Assembly (NCBI GenBank): GCA_907163345.1
Contig: CAJQUN010000003.1
Span: 12,814,821 to 12,878,820 of the forward strand
DNA length: 64,000 bases
Direction: 5' to 3'
DNA from: Haberlea rhodopensis
Taxonomy: Eukaryota > Streptophyta > Magnoliopsida > Lamiales > Gesneriaceae
This document shows, piece after piece, positions 21,835 through 33,046 of the stretch (positions are counted from its first letter, which is position 1; every line of letters starts with the position of its first letter). A model generated the notes under the pieces. The model searched no databases, was not told the origin of the DNA, and saw only the letters and a program-made list of their open reading frames with translations. A program made the position numbers and the translations under genes.

Positions 21835-22740
21835 GTAGCAAACATCTGAAAAGATTTCCAAATGTTTAAGATGTTCTTTCATGCTTCTTGACACAATGAG
21901 GATGTCCTCAATATACGCGAATATGAAGCTGCAATAATCCTTGAAAAGATTATCCATCTTCCTTTGATATATCTGTGGAGCATTTGCCAATCTCATTGGC
22001 ATAACATTCCAGATGTAGTGTCCTTGCGGTGTGTAGAATGCTTGTGAATTGTCTGCTAGCTTCCTCCATTTTATTCTAGTAGAATCCAAACTTATAATCG
22101 AACTTAGAAAACAACTTGACATTTTTTATGCTATTTATCAAATGTTCTCTGATTGGGATAAAATATCAATCGAAATCCAAGATCTCGTTGATCCTTTTAT
22201 AGGTGATCACTAATCTTGGCTTTCCTCGTTTAATTTCTCCATGACCGAACCAGAAATCCCGGACTGCTATATGGAGAAACACCTGTTGAGATTAACTTAA
22301 GGTCAAGATGTTTCTTAAGTATTATCTGCATGTCCATCCGATCTTCCATGTTCATGGGGATTGGTTTGAATGTGACGACATTTTCTTTTCCGGCTTCACC
22401 TTCAAAGTGGCTTTGAGCTCATTCTTGTTCCACCATGCCAGAGGATCCTCGTTGTAGTTCCTCTGAATCTTTTTTTCATCATCCTATAGAGTGGTTTGCT
22501 CTTCGAGGGTATTTTCAGGTTGTGGAAGTTCATTTTGTAATGTTTTTTTCAGTAACAACAGGGTATCTGGATTAATTTCTTCCTCATCATGTTCTCTGAA
22601 AGACATCGTATTAACCCAGACAAAATTTTGAGAATTCTTTTCACTGGAACCTTTTTGTGGAAACTGAAGGATTTCTTCAACAAATTCTGTTGATCCTTCA
22701 TCTTTGGGTGTCGAAGTTTTCCTTCATCACCACGCTTGCT
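21835..22740 (-). pseudogene. Pararetroviral reverse transcriptase, truncated
   Basis: From the right, the thumb-side leader gives a GVSPYSSP motif at about 22265-22290. The palm follows, with frameshifts, to MRLANAPQIYQ (about 21995) and the catalytic Y-I-E-D box at 21912-21925, where Y-x-D-D is expected, so one catalytic aspartate is Glu. The gene ends at about 21835 against gypsy B, before the RNase H domain. Function in the parent virus is copying pregenomic RNA into DNA. Confidence 0.84.
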
Positions 22741-22899
22741 GCGAAAACTAATGGAAATTTTCTGTGAAACGCCTCCCTTAGTTGCTGGATAATAATCTTA
22801 TGTCACAAAGGGTTGTGAAAATAAGCCTCCTTGTCTCGTTATTCTGTGTAAACCGCTTGAATGTCTGTAGAAAATTGTTTTTTAGCAGCATATCAGCTC

Positions 22900-23130
22900 A
22901 TGTATCATGAAAATAAATAGGTGGAATCTTGACTTTGTACCAGGGGGTACCGCCTACTCCGCCGATTATTATTTCCGCCGCCTAGACTCCTTCATTAAGA
23001 ATAAGAATCCGCTTGGAAAAGTCTCTTCCGGCAATTGCTGGTAATTTATCATCAACTTCTTTAGGAAAGATGTCTCGTTTGACAGTGCATATTCCAGCTC
23101 TTGAATCAATATAAGCTGCAAAATATTATA
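22900..23130 (-). pseudogene. Pararetroviral aspartic protease
   Basis: On the minus strand, in a frame different from the movement protein, the retropepsin loop reads I-D-S-R-A-G at 23093-23110, where D-S/T-G-A-G is expected. It is followed by a G-R-D-F segment and, past a stop, by a hydrophobic strand ending in a NNF motif at about 22880. The Gly-to-Arg change in the catalytic loop and the stops make it inactive. Its position between movement protein and RT matches family order. Confidence 0.72.
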
Positions 23131-24267
23131 CTCGATATTTATCTTATAACATCCCGAATGGGATGTATATTGAGAATGGACCGGCGGCCATCGGATTCTG
23201 TATCTTTTCCCTTCCACCTTGAATTCCGTTCCATCATGCAATCTTTCTCAAGGCTTGTGTTCCTCAAGAAACTCAATCCCAAGAATAAGTTGTTCTGGGA
23301 TCTACCTGCAGTCCCTGCAGATTGTTAAATCAATTTCACCAATTTGAAGGTTTCCTTGAGACCTACCAACTGTAGATTGTTGCAAATGATATAAGACATC
23401 GCAAGGGAAGATATTGTTCTTCTCAGCAATGTCGAAGATTATATGTACTTCTCTCCAGCCTTCTGGGCATTTCAGCATTCCTGTTGTTTTGAATACATCA
23501 GGCATTTTTGGAATCTTGCTCGAGACGGCTTTCCGTTCTTCCCTGATATAGTTACTGATCAACCTATTCTGTTGGAAATACATTCTTCTTGGCTCGATCA
23601 TAAGGCTCCTGCTTCTGTTCAAAACAGGCTGGTCTTGTATCCTCATGTCGATCTCTCCAATCGCCGGAGTATTAATAATATCCGGTAACACTGCTTTTGT
23701 GAAATCTTCGAAGATTCTGGGGACTTCGATGAATTCCTTTCTCAAGAATACTTCTGAATGATGAGTATTTGAGAGTGCATAAGACACCTTGAAGGTAATC
23801 GAGTAAAGTCTATTCCTTTTTTTCATCACATCACTTCTTTTAAAATCTTGATGAAGAGTAAGAACCTCGTTTAAGTCTCGATCTCTCAAATTGTATGCTA
23901 TTCTGGGATAGATGTTGAAGGTCATCTTTCCAGCATACAAATTCCTTCCAACTGCTCCCAAACAAGAATCTTTAAGGTTCGGGATTCTCTTGTCAAAGAT
24001 CGCCAGATTTAGCGGTGAATCAATTCCTTCCTTGAAGGCTGCGTTGATGATAACTCTAATGGCTCGAATATGAATCCATGAGAGCGTGTTAGCAACTTCT
24101 CTTTTGACCTTGTTCTTAATCTCCTGAATTTCTCTGTAGGGGATTAACTGCATCTCAATTTGGTTTCCCGTGAATTCCATCGGGATCGCAAATTCTCCTG
24201 TTGTCACCTTATGGTTAATCTGATGCATCCTGCTTTGAAGACCAATCATATCCATGGCTTTTTCCAT
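22969..24267 (-). pseudogene. Pararetroviral movement protein (30K superfamily)
   Basis: A frame opens with ATG at 24267 and runs 321 codons to a stop at 23302, then stays in the same frame, past a further stop, to 22969. The G-[RN]-N-L-x-x-G-K motif near 23930 and the surrounding Y-P-x-x-A-Y-N-L are typical of caulimovirid movement proteins. The protein would open plasmodesmata for cell-to-cell spread. It is the best preserved viral frame here, but the ATG is internal to a polyprotein arrangement and may not have been the native start. Confidence 0.82.
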
Positions 24268-24559
24268 TGATCCAATTGTAAATCCATCATATATCTGAAG
24301 TTTTGGCTTTTGGCTCTTCTTTAATGATCTTCATAAGAGTTTTTATATGAAACTGTGCTATGAGATAAATACCCACTCTTCTATAATCACGTGTTGAAGG
24401 AACTCTCATTCACTCTGATTCTGAACTAGATTCACCCCCATTATCAGAATAGATCACTTCTTCATAGATGCTTTCATCTAAGGGGATGTCCTCAAATTGA
24501 TACACCTGCACCAAATCCTGGAAATAAACAGCATCTTTAAACTCCTTGGTATGCTCGAA

Positions 24560-25756
24560 CTGTTTTACTCCACAGATTTGGTTTTCTGGACAATCTGTAG
24601 AGATATGTCATCTTGCTCCGCATGTCCAGCAGTTACAATCTTTAAAACTTTCATTCACCCAAGTATGAGTGCGTTGAAAGTCCTCTTCGTCGGTGTTCTG
24701 CTAGAACTTGTTTGATGAGAACCTATTGATGAGGTTCTACCTGGTAGGTCTTGATCTTTGCCCTGATCTGTAACTTCGGGCTTTCTGCTTTCACCAGAAC
24801 TTCCTGGGTCTCCATGAAGATCCACTTCTTCTTGAACTACTTCTGTGCTTTTCATCTTTCGTTTTTGGGGGTAGTTTCCAATGATAGTAGGGATATCATT
24901 CCATCTACATCAAACAGGAGTTGTCTTGTTGATTCCTCTTAGCTTCTTATAGTTCTTTTGGAGCTTTGCTTGATAGCACCACTCCGCAAGCTTCATTTTA
25001 AGAAATGACATTCTCCTGGACACCGTATCTATTTCTTGTGGTGTATATTCCTGGATAAGCATTTCTCTCCATGGACTCGATATTTTGGCAAAGAACAGTT
25101 CTGCTGCATATTTTTCTGTCATCTTTGCTTTCCATCTATACTCTGTGAAGAGTTGGATGTACTCGTGTACATAACATATATCATGTAGTTCTAGGCTATA
25201 TAGAGTTTGTCTATATTTTTTCGCCTTCTCTTGCTCCATTCCTTTGAAGTAACCAACTCCAATGAAATAGTTTTTAAGAAATTTAGCATCTTGTCCACAA
25301 TTTCTTTCAGGAACTCTCCGGATAGAACTTCTTCCTTGGTACCTGGGTCTACGAGTTCCCAGGTAATTTTGACTGATCCTTCCAGACTCAGATTAAGGAG
25401 TAATATGAATCCTTCTTTGCTTAGATCAAATGTTACTGCTGCGATTCTCATTGCTGAAGCCCATTTATTAATATGAACTTCTTGATTTTTAAAATCCAAG
25501 ATATCCATGTTGAGCATAAGTCTGTATGGATGTATCACATCTAACTGAAATTTCCCGTAAGGCGTTTGATGTATGTCTGGCCTGCGGGAACGACTCTTTG
25601 TTCCAACTTGGGGATATAAAGTTTCTCCAAAGGTAAAATCTTCCTGATGAGGCATTCTTTGATCTCCGTCGGGTGGATTATGTGACTCGAAACTTTCCTG
25701 TGATGAAGTTGAGAAATTTCGCCAACTTGATTTGTTTTAAAGTCTACGAGATTCAA
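24560..25756 (-). pseudogene. Pararetroviral coat protein with zinc knuckle
   Basis: Two overlapping frames (25655-25191 and 25239-24910) together show the coat core, with a YRWKAKMTEKY region near 25130 and a basic Lys/Arg-rich stretch near 24950. A Ser-, Asp- and Lys-rich linker (24855-24655) leads to a C-x2-C-x4-H-x4-C zinc knuckle at about 24602-24643, interrupted by one stop next to the His. An acidic Glu/Ser/Asp tail follows (about 24420-24490). Coat protein plus zinc knuckle packages viral RNA. Frameshifts at about 25200, 24900 and 24650 inactivate it. Confidence 0.8.
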
Positions 25757-25947
25757 TCCCTCAAATGAATCAGCAAGCTCACGTAGATCTTCCAGGTTGA
25801 TTATTTACATTACTTTGTAGGAAGTACTGGATCTACTCGTAGGACTGCAATCATTTTTTCAGTCTCTGTCAAAGGCCTTCAGACCTCATCCGTTTTCGCT
25901 TTTTGATATAAAAGGGGTTCCGTTCCATGGGACGGTGGTAACCACCC

Positions 25948-26389
25948 TCATTTTCTTCTTCTTGTAGGATTTGGTCGTGACTCCAACTCTTTCACTAGGG
26001 TTTGAACATCTTGAAGGTTTTCAAGAATCTCCTCCTGATCTTTAATCATGATTTTCATCTGATTTTGAATATGATGGACATGATATTGTAAGTATCCATA
26101 ACGATGCACCAACTTTTGAATCTCTATAAGATCTTGGGATATCTTAGAAGTATCCGGCTCTATTTCTCGAAAGGTTGGTTCTCCCATCCTAATTGCTTGG
26201 TCAGGACCCTGTTGGATCATTGGGGTCCGGAATCATGTTGTTGTGTTTAGGATGGTCTTCATCCTGAGCATCAGATAACTCGAAATGAAGTTTGAGGTTC
26301 ATCCTGTAAAGGTTCATCGTTATCTTATCCAGTTGTTGATATTGGTTAATGCTAGTTGGGCTAGCACCGTCTTCTTGTAGCATTTTCAT
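25948..26389 (-). pseudogene. Pararetroviral upstream ORF with coiled coil
   Basis: Two frames (26389-26201 and 26220-25948) overlap by a few bases with a frame change. The second has heptad-like spacing of Ile, Leu, Val and Met over about 60 residues followed by a basic end (R-x-N-P-T-R-R-R-K), suggesting a coiled coil plus nucleic-acid-binding tail, as in virion-associated or ORF1 proteins of Caulimoviridae. It lies directly downstream of the primer site. Function is inferred by position only. Confidence 0.55.
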
Positions 26390-26542
26390 TTCTGGTTGAA
26401 GTGTTTAGCTTCGACCAGATGTTCTTGATTTAGTTCTTCTAATTGTTGGAAGTATCACATGTATGAGTAACATTTCGAACATTCGTTAAAGGATAATATT
26501 AGTATTCAAAATATTATTTTAGTATTTCCAGAATAATCTTAG

Positions 26543-26554
26543 GCTCTGATACCA
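26543..26554 (-). promoter_or_regulatory. tRNA-Met primer binding site of the pararetrovirus
   Basis: The minus strand reads TGGTATCAGAGC, as used by Caulimoviridae for minus-strand DNA priming. It lies about 150 bases upstream of the first viral ORF and no LTR adjoins it, which separates this element from the neighbouring retrotransposons. Confidence 0.85.
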
Positions 26555-27075
26555 TTTTTAAGGATCGCAGCTTAAAATACGCAAAAACTGCTTAGAATAA
26601 GCAAAATATGCCAAAATCTTAAACATAATGGTAATTTGGTATTCTTTAAAAAAAATTCTCTCTCTAGAGAGCCATTAGAAATGATAAGATGAAAAGAGAC
26701 AGGAATCTTTGAAGAAATTTTAGGTGGGAAGTAAAAAGAAAGTCAAACTTAGATTTTAGATATTTATCTCTAATTTTCCCAAATTTTATCATGGAATATA
26801 AAATTAAACAAAACTTAATTCAAATAAATATCAACTTTACGTTCAACAAATTTTTTTTATATAATTGGATTATGATACAATAATTTTTACCTCAAATAGG
26901 TCAAAAGTCCATTTACTTTGTAATCCAAACAAACTCATAATTAGTACCTGCTGGCCTTCAATTTCCCGAAAAAGGCAGTGAATGGAGTTTCAATTCACGA
27001 AACAAAGCTCGAGAAAGACCCAAAAAACCAACTCAAAAGGCCAAAAAGGTTAGCAATAAAACTACACAAATTTCA

Positions 27076-27078
<3 letters not shown>

Positions 27079-27113
<35 letters not shown>
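27079..27113. repeat. TA dinucleotide microsatellite
   Basis: About 17 uninterrupted TA repeats. Reading frames through it are Tyr/Ile repeats without meaning. Confidence 0.97.
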
Positions 27114-27117
<4 letters not shown>

Positions 27118-27999
27118 TAACAGAGAAAATATATTAAAATGTTCATGTAGTTTGAGTTCATTCCCGATTCAATTCCTAAATTTTCAGTAACCAGATTTAA
27201 TCAGTAAAGTTTTAAAAAAATATTCCCGAATCAATCTCATTCCCTTGAGAACCCGAAATTCAGAACTGAAAAAATAAGTGCAAGCTCACAGCTTACTTAT
27301 CATCGAGAACTGAACCGTGAATTTTTTTAAAACTTTAGGTTGTAAACGAGGTCACCAAATATTTTAAGAACTTAATCTAGAATAAACCAAAATTATATGG
27401 ATGTTTTAATATATTATCACTAATAAATGAAAGTTGTAATAAAAGTTTTATGTATTTTCATGTCAATTCCGAAATAGTATTTAGCTGTCTTAGGAGCCTA
27501 CCATCGTAGCCTGTCACTCATGACTTTTCCATGTCTGTGCTAAATTAATTGGTCCGACAGCATGCGGTGGCATCGCCGTACGCCGCCGTGAAAAGGCCTT
27601 GTATCCGTACAATATGGGGTGTCTTTGACAGATTCTTTCATTTAATCACGCACGAAGACTCAGAAATTATGGAGGGGATTGACAAGAAAATAGACTGCTC
27701 AGGTTACGAAAAAGTTGGTAGTGTATCGAATCATTTGTCACTCATCACGTTTGTTTTAAATGAAAATAATTGTTAGTAATTTTATATAAAAATAATTTTA
27801 AAACTTAAAATAATTATAAAAAACAATTTGTACAAATATCCTTGATCGAATCAATTGTCATTTTCCTAAAACAAAAAAAAAAATAATTCTCACTCATCAC
27901 GTCAGTTTTGTATGGCTTTAGATCGAGTTTATGCAAAATGGTGGCAAAATATAAGAAATTTGTCCGAAAAATTGTTGTTCTAGTTAGGAGCAAGTGATA

Positions 28000-28310
28000 A
28001 CTTATCTTTCGTGGTATTGATATTTTACCTTATCCTTCTGTGTTTTATAAATATGAATTTTATCCAATATGATTTACAAACATAGTGCAAGGACCCCCTC
28101 ACACATTATACATAGAGTGTGCGTTTTACACTCATTCAAAAATCGAATGGGATAAATTGTCTATTTTCATTCAAATAAGGTAAACGGTGTGTAAAATTAT
28201 CTATTTTAAAAGTTACAAAAGATAAGCTGCTTATTTTCAAATTAAAGGTGCAAATAAACTATTTAAAAAATCACATAGTAAGGTTCTTTGCCAAATACCG
28301 TATTTTTTAG
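28000..28310 (-). repeat. Dispersed repeat, copy 2 (inverted relative to copy 1)
   Basis: Its reverse complement matches 6318-6650 in block order. The shared core around GTGTAAAACGC, TATAATGTGTG and TTTGTAAATCATATTGG is the most similar part. It lies alone in the AT-rich spacer. Confidence 0.6.
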
Positions 28311-29490
28311 GGGTAAATCCATATTGAAGTGAAAGAAAACATTTGACAAGACAAAAACTTGTTTTCACTCCTTATAGTACAAACTACAAAGTAAAGAAGA
28401 GAATAGTATTTTAGGGGGAAAAATAAGTTTCCGTGAACAAACTTGTTGATATCTTAGAATTTTTTTGCGTATTATGTGTGTAAAAATTAGTTTTTCGCAC
28501 ATTAATTTTTTTGTTGAAAAAAATTTATTGTAAAATAATCAGAGATTTTATCAAAATTAATATATCTAAAACAACTTTTCAAGTTTTTTTTGCAATTAGG
28601 TAGAATAATTATTTAAGTAGGATAATTTTAATTTTTAAAATTTATGATTTTATAATAATTTCGATTAAGAGTGACATGTTTATTTAACATCTCAGCATAG
28701 CACGATGAGCAAGGGCGGAATTATGTGTGGGCAAGTGCCCTCCTTCCCAAAAAAAATTTATTACCTCAAAAAAATATTTTTAATAAAAAATTACAGTTTT
28801 ACTCTTTAAAAATTACATTTTACCCCTAAAAGTTTAATTTTATCCCTCTAAATTATATTTTGACCCCTAAAAAATTTGTGGCCTCCATTTTAATGTTTAT
28901 ATTTTTTTGGCCATCTTCCCGGAAATTTTGCATCCACCCCGAGGATGAATGATTATCCTATATCCCGCATTTCTTATAATATAGTGTAGATACTGCAGAT
29001 AATAATATAGGTTAAAAATGAAATCACTCAAACCTAGCGGTTATTTTTCTTAAGTTCAAATTTCAATATATTAAAAACTTTTCACCTTATTTAATTTTTT
29101 TGCTGAAAATGAATGATAATTCATAATAGAAGTTTCAGTAGTGAATTTTATCAATCAAATTACTTGAAAATGAATACTGTTAAAACATTTAACATTGTGC
29201 TACGTTGTGAGTCCACACTTTGGCCCAAACTTTGGCTTGGTCCGTTAATTTACAGGCTAACAAGTTGGATCTAGCACAAGGAGTATAAAGAATTGAGTCA
29301 AATATCAAAAAAATTAAGATTCAAATTCGAGCTCAAATAAGTTTATTCGAGTTTATGTTCAATTAAAAATTTTAATTCTTTTTTGGCTCGAATGCAGTTC
29401 AAATCAAGGCTCAACTTTTAACTCTGCCTGAAATATTCAAACATAGTCGTGAACTATTCGAACCGCCTAAAGGTTCGAACAAGTTCAAGT

Positions 29491-30124
29491 TATAGTACAA
29501 AATATTCTGGTATGTCTATGAAAGCAAGAGAAAAAACGTTGAGGTGAGATTTGTAATCTCCGTCCTTAAACAATATTGTCCCGCCTTGACGTTAACGGAT
29601 TCAATTGCAATTTGTCTTCCGATATACAACGACTTATGATTTGTGAAAGAAGCGCTTCAATTCACAAATCTTTTAAATTACAAAGGTCTTAAAAGTGCTC
29701 AACAAAAAGAAGGATGGACAAGATGATTGTGCAGAAAGTTTGCAAGAATTTTGCTTTAATCTTGTGTTTGATTTTCAAAAATCTGATCATGTCGTTCAGG
29801 GGTTGTCCTTTTATACTAGACCAAGTAGTGTCATCAAAAGACATCATTTGGAAGCATATCATCATGAAAATAAGCAACCACACGCGAAAGTCCGCAACCC
29901 TATGCAGGGCGCGATCGATCGCGCCTTCTTTCTTCAATTTTTTGCTTCGGGCGATCGATCGCCCACTAAAGCACGATCAATCGCTCGTTGCAGAAAATAG
30001 CTTTTTTCATTTGCACTGTCGTGATCGATCGGGCGACACACGCCGATCGATCCGACACTCAGAAAATCCGAAATTCGGTTTTCTTTGGTTACGTTTTAAT
30101 ATAATTCACACAGAATTTCCAACA
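29491..30124 (-). repeat. 3' LTR of copia C (634 bp)
   Basis: On the minus strand it starts TGTTGGAAATTCTG at 30124, right after the polypurine tract GTGGGGGGT (30125-30133), and ends at the CAAGT duplication. It contains five forms of the GATCGATC palindrome between about 29910 and 30050, two of them full GCGATCGATCGC. Confidence 0.95.
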
Positions 30125-30641
30125 ACCCCCCACATGAATTAAATTAATGCATGTATGCAGTTTGAGCACCTTTAACGAATTGTTATAACTTATGAAGAGG
30201 TCGCTTGCGGTCATGAACCTTCAGTGGTAGAATTCAATCGGATTTACTTGACTTAATAGTGAACTTACAGTCTTGAAATATTTAGTCGTTGGTGTAAACC
30301 AAGACAATTGAACACACAGCATAACAACTCTAACATTCGTATTGGTTTCTTACGGTTGTGTACATTTTGGCCATGGACCACACTTGGTTTCATAAGTGCT
30401 TTCAATTCTTTGAAGCGGCCACACTTCACACTTACATAGGTGATCTCCTAAAAGAGTATCATGTTATACTCCAACATATCCTAATATGTCTTAGGAATCA
30501 TTAAAGGCCTTTGGTCTATCCTCATATCCTTTTTGCAGGCTACACTCATTATCATATGAATGAGTTGGAAACTGATCTCCAAGGTGTTTATCAATCTCAT
30601 AATTTAGTTGTCCCTTTGAACCTAGATCTTGGGATCTCCAG

Positions 30642-32660
30642 TCAACAAGGTTGAATATCCACTATGAGACTTTGAATATAGGGTTTTAACCCCATTTCCC
30701 TCGATAAACTATATACTTGATCTCTAGGTAGGGGTGCTTAACGGGCCGGGTCAATCCGGACCCGGCCCAAAATCGGACCGGAACCGAAACCGGACTAACC
30801 GGTTCCGAACTGGTTCCAAACCGGTATGATACCGGACGGATCGGTTCTACCATTTCGGATCCGGTATCTTACCGGTTCCGGACCAAATGGATCCGGTTTC
30901 GGGTTGAAGCATAACCAGATCAGTTTTTTTAAAAAAATATATTTTTTAGGTAAAGTTATCCTCGTTTTTAAATTTTTGTTTTAAAAAAAACAAAAAAAAC
31001 AAAAAATTGGTTCCGGGTTGGAACCGGTCCAACCCTAAACCGGTTGGACCGGAACCGGATCCAATCCGATTCCGGGATAATCGGATCCGGTATCGACCGA
31101 TTCCGGACCGGACTGATCCGTTAAGCACCCCTATCTCTAGGCAAGCCTTTTGTAAGTGGATCTGCAATATTATCCTTTGACTTCACGTAGTCAATAAAAA
31201 TAACGTCATTAGAGATCAACTGTTTAATGGTATTATGTCTACGACGTATATGTCCAGACTTGACATTATACATGCTACTTTGTGCCCTTCCTATAGTCGA
31301 TTGGCTATCACAATGTATTTTAATTGCAGACACAGATTTTTCACAACAGGAAATTTCTTCCAAGAAACTTCTAAGCCATTCGACTTCTTCTCCCGCTTTA
31401 TCAAAGGCTATGATTCAGATTCCATAGTGGATCTAGCAATACAAGTTTGCTTGGTAGATTTCCACGACACTGCAGCCCCTCCAATGGTAAACACATAACC
31501 ACTTGGTCGACTTGGAGTTTTGCGTGTCCGATATCCAATTTGCATCACTGTATCCTTCCAATACATCAGGATATTTTGTATAATGCAATCCATAATTCAG
31601 GGTATATCTTAAATATTTAATTACCCTCGTCAATTCCTTCCAATGATCATTGTTTGGATTACTCGTGAATCTACTTAGTTTTCCAACCGCATATGCAATA
31701 TCAGGACGTGTACAGTTCATGAGATACATGAGACTGTCAATTATCCTTGATTGTTCTAATTGCATGACAGTGTCTCCTTTGTTTTTAAAAAATGTAGATT
31801 CGGGTCATAGGTATCTTTACAGACGACGGTCATTCACGAGAAATTTCTCAAGTATTTTCTCAACATAATGAGACTGCGACAACATTCGTCCCTCGGATAT
31901 CTTGGAGATTTTAATTCCAAGTATCACATCAGCTTCACCCATATCTTTCATTTCAAAATGTTTTATTAACATTTTCTTCATCGCGTTGATGATTTCTAAA
32001 TTGCTTCCCACTATGAGCATATCATCAACGTACAAGCATACTATTACATATGCTTTAGGCATGTTTTTCATATATACACATTTGTCACACTCGTTAATTT
32101 TGAAACCATTTGACAACATTGTTTTGTCAAATTTTTTATGTCATTGTTTAGGCGCTTGCTTAACTCCATACGATGACTTAATGAGTCTACACACATTTTT
32201 CTCTTATCCGGGAACCACAAACCCCTTGGGTTGTTTCATATAAATTTCTTTCTCAGGTTCCCCATTGAGGAATGTCATTTTTACATCCATTTGATGTATC
32301 TCTAAATTGTTTAGAGCAGCGATAACGATGGTCACTCCAATTGATGTAATTATCGTGACTGGCGAATATGTATCAAAGTAATCAAACCTTCCATTTGTTT
32401 ATATCATTTTGCCACGAGTCTCGCCTTGTACTTATCAATTGAACCACCAGACTTATATTTCCTTTTAAGAATCCATTTGCATTCCAATGGTTTACTTCCG
32501 GTTGGAAGGTTTACCAATTCCCACGTGTGGTTTTGCATTATGGATTATATCTCGCCATTGATTGCCACTTTCCACATAGGAGCCTCGGTGCCAAACAAGG
32601 CATCACTAAGCGATCTTGGTTCATTTTCTAGCACATATGTTATGAAGTCAGGACCATAAG
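30642..32660 (-). pseudogene. Copia C reverse transcriptase and RNase H
   Basis: RT runs leftward with VDVKMTFLNGEPEKEIYMKQPKG-like sequence in broken frames (about 32300-32220), then the catalytic YVDDMLIVGS (about 32025-32000) and DMGEADVILGIKI (about 31945). RNase H at 31765-31121 has GYSDANW (31545), a SKSTKWLCVY segment, ARSTMESES (31440-31410) and GHIRRRHN-like C-terminal sequence. Removing the MITE at 30729-31133 restores GLPRDQVYSLSREMGLKP and a stop at 30642, so pol originally ended there. Stops occur near 32430 and 32130. Confidence 0.85.
30729..31133. mobile_element. hAT-type MITE, 405 bp, target duplication TCTCTAGG
   Basis: The ends are perfect inverted repeats TAGGGGTGCTTAACGG / CCGTTAAGCACCCCTA, flanked by TCTCTAGG at 30721-30728 and 31134-31141. 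The 8-bp duplication is the hAT signature. The arms are rich in GGTTCCGG/CCGGAACC and the centre is A/T-rich. No coding capacity. It interrupts the end of pol of copia C, so it arrived later. Confidence 0.95.
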
Positions 32661-33046
32661 TATTAGCCACTTAGGTCCTCTTGCTACGTCGTGGCTCTAC
32701 TTCCTCAATAGAATCACGGTTAGCGTCTTCATGCACCCTTTTCTTAGGGCTTGTTTTCTTTACAAGGAACCTATCTTAAAAGAATACCACATTCCTTGAC
32801 TCAATGATTGTACCTTTGTGCACATCATCTATTTCCGATTTGTGAACCAAGAATCGATATGCACTACTATTATGTGCATATCCAATGAAAATGCAATCTA
32901 TTGTTTTGGCCCTATTTTTACTTACTTTGGCTTTGGTGCTTCTACCTTAGCCAGGCATCCCTACACTTTCAAGTATTTGTAGGAACGCTTGTGATCTTTC
33001 CATAACTCATAAGGAGTTTCATCCTTACTTTTTTGTGGTATTTTGT

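Larger units (their letters stand above)
21835..26554 (-). mobile_element. Endogenous pararetrovirus fragment (Caulimoviridae)
   Basis: Reading leftward on the minus strand are a tRNA-Met primer site, a coiled-coil ORF, coat protein with a zinc knuckle, a 30K-type movement protein, aspartic protease and reverse transcriptase. This is the Caulimoviridae gene set, with the coat protein before the movement protein as reported for cavemovirus- and solendovirus-like genomes. There is no integrase and there are no LTRs. RNase H and the transactivator gene are absent. Stops and frameshifts throughout mark it as an old, inactive insertion. Genus assignment is tentative. Confidence 0.87.
26555..29485. 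other. AT-rich spacer, possibly including viral leader at its left end
   Basis: Sequence from 26555 to perhaps 26800 could belong to the viral intergenic region, but I see no firm promoter. The rest holds a TA microsatellite (27079-27113), the second copy of the dispersed repeat (28000-28310), a T/A-rich block with GGGCGGAATTATGTGTGGG near 28709 that resembles a transposon end, and TCGA-rich sequence at 29300-29485. No convincing gene. Confidence 0.55.

Noticed and set aside
27079..27113. TA run as a functional element
   Set aside because: Simple microsatellite; no associated terminal repeats.
30729..31133. Reading frames on both strands through the MITE
   Set aside because: They follow from GGTTCCGG repeats, run out of the element into pol and have no domain.
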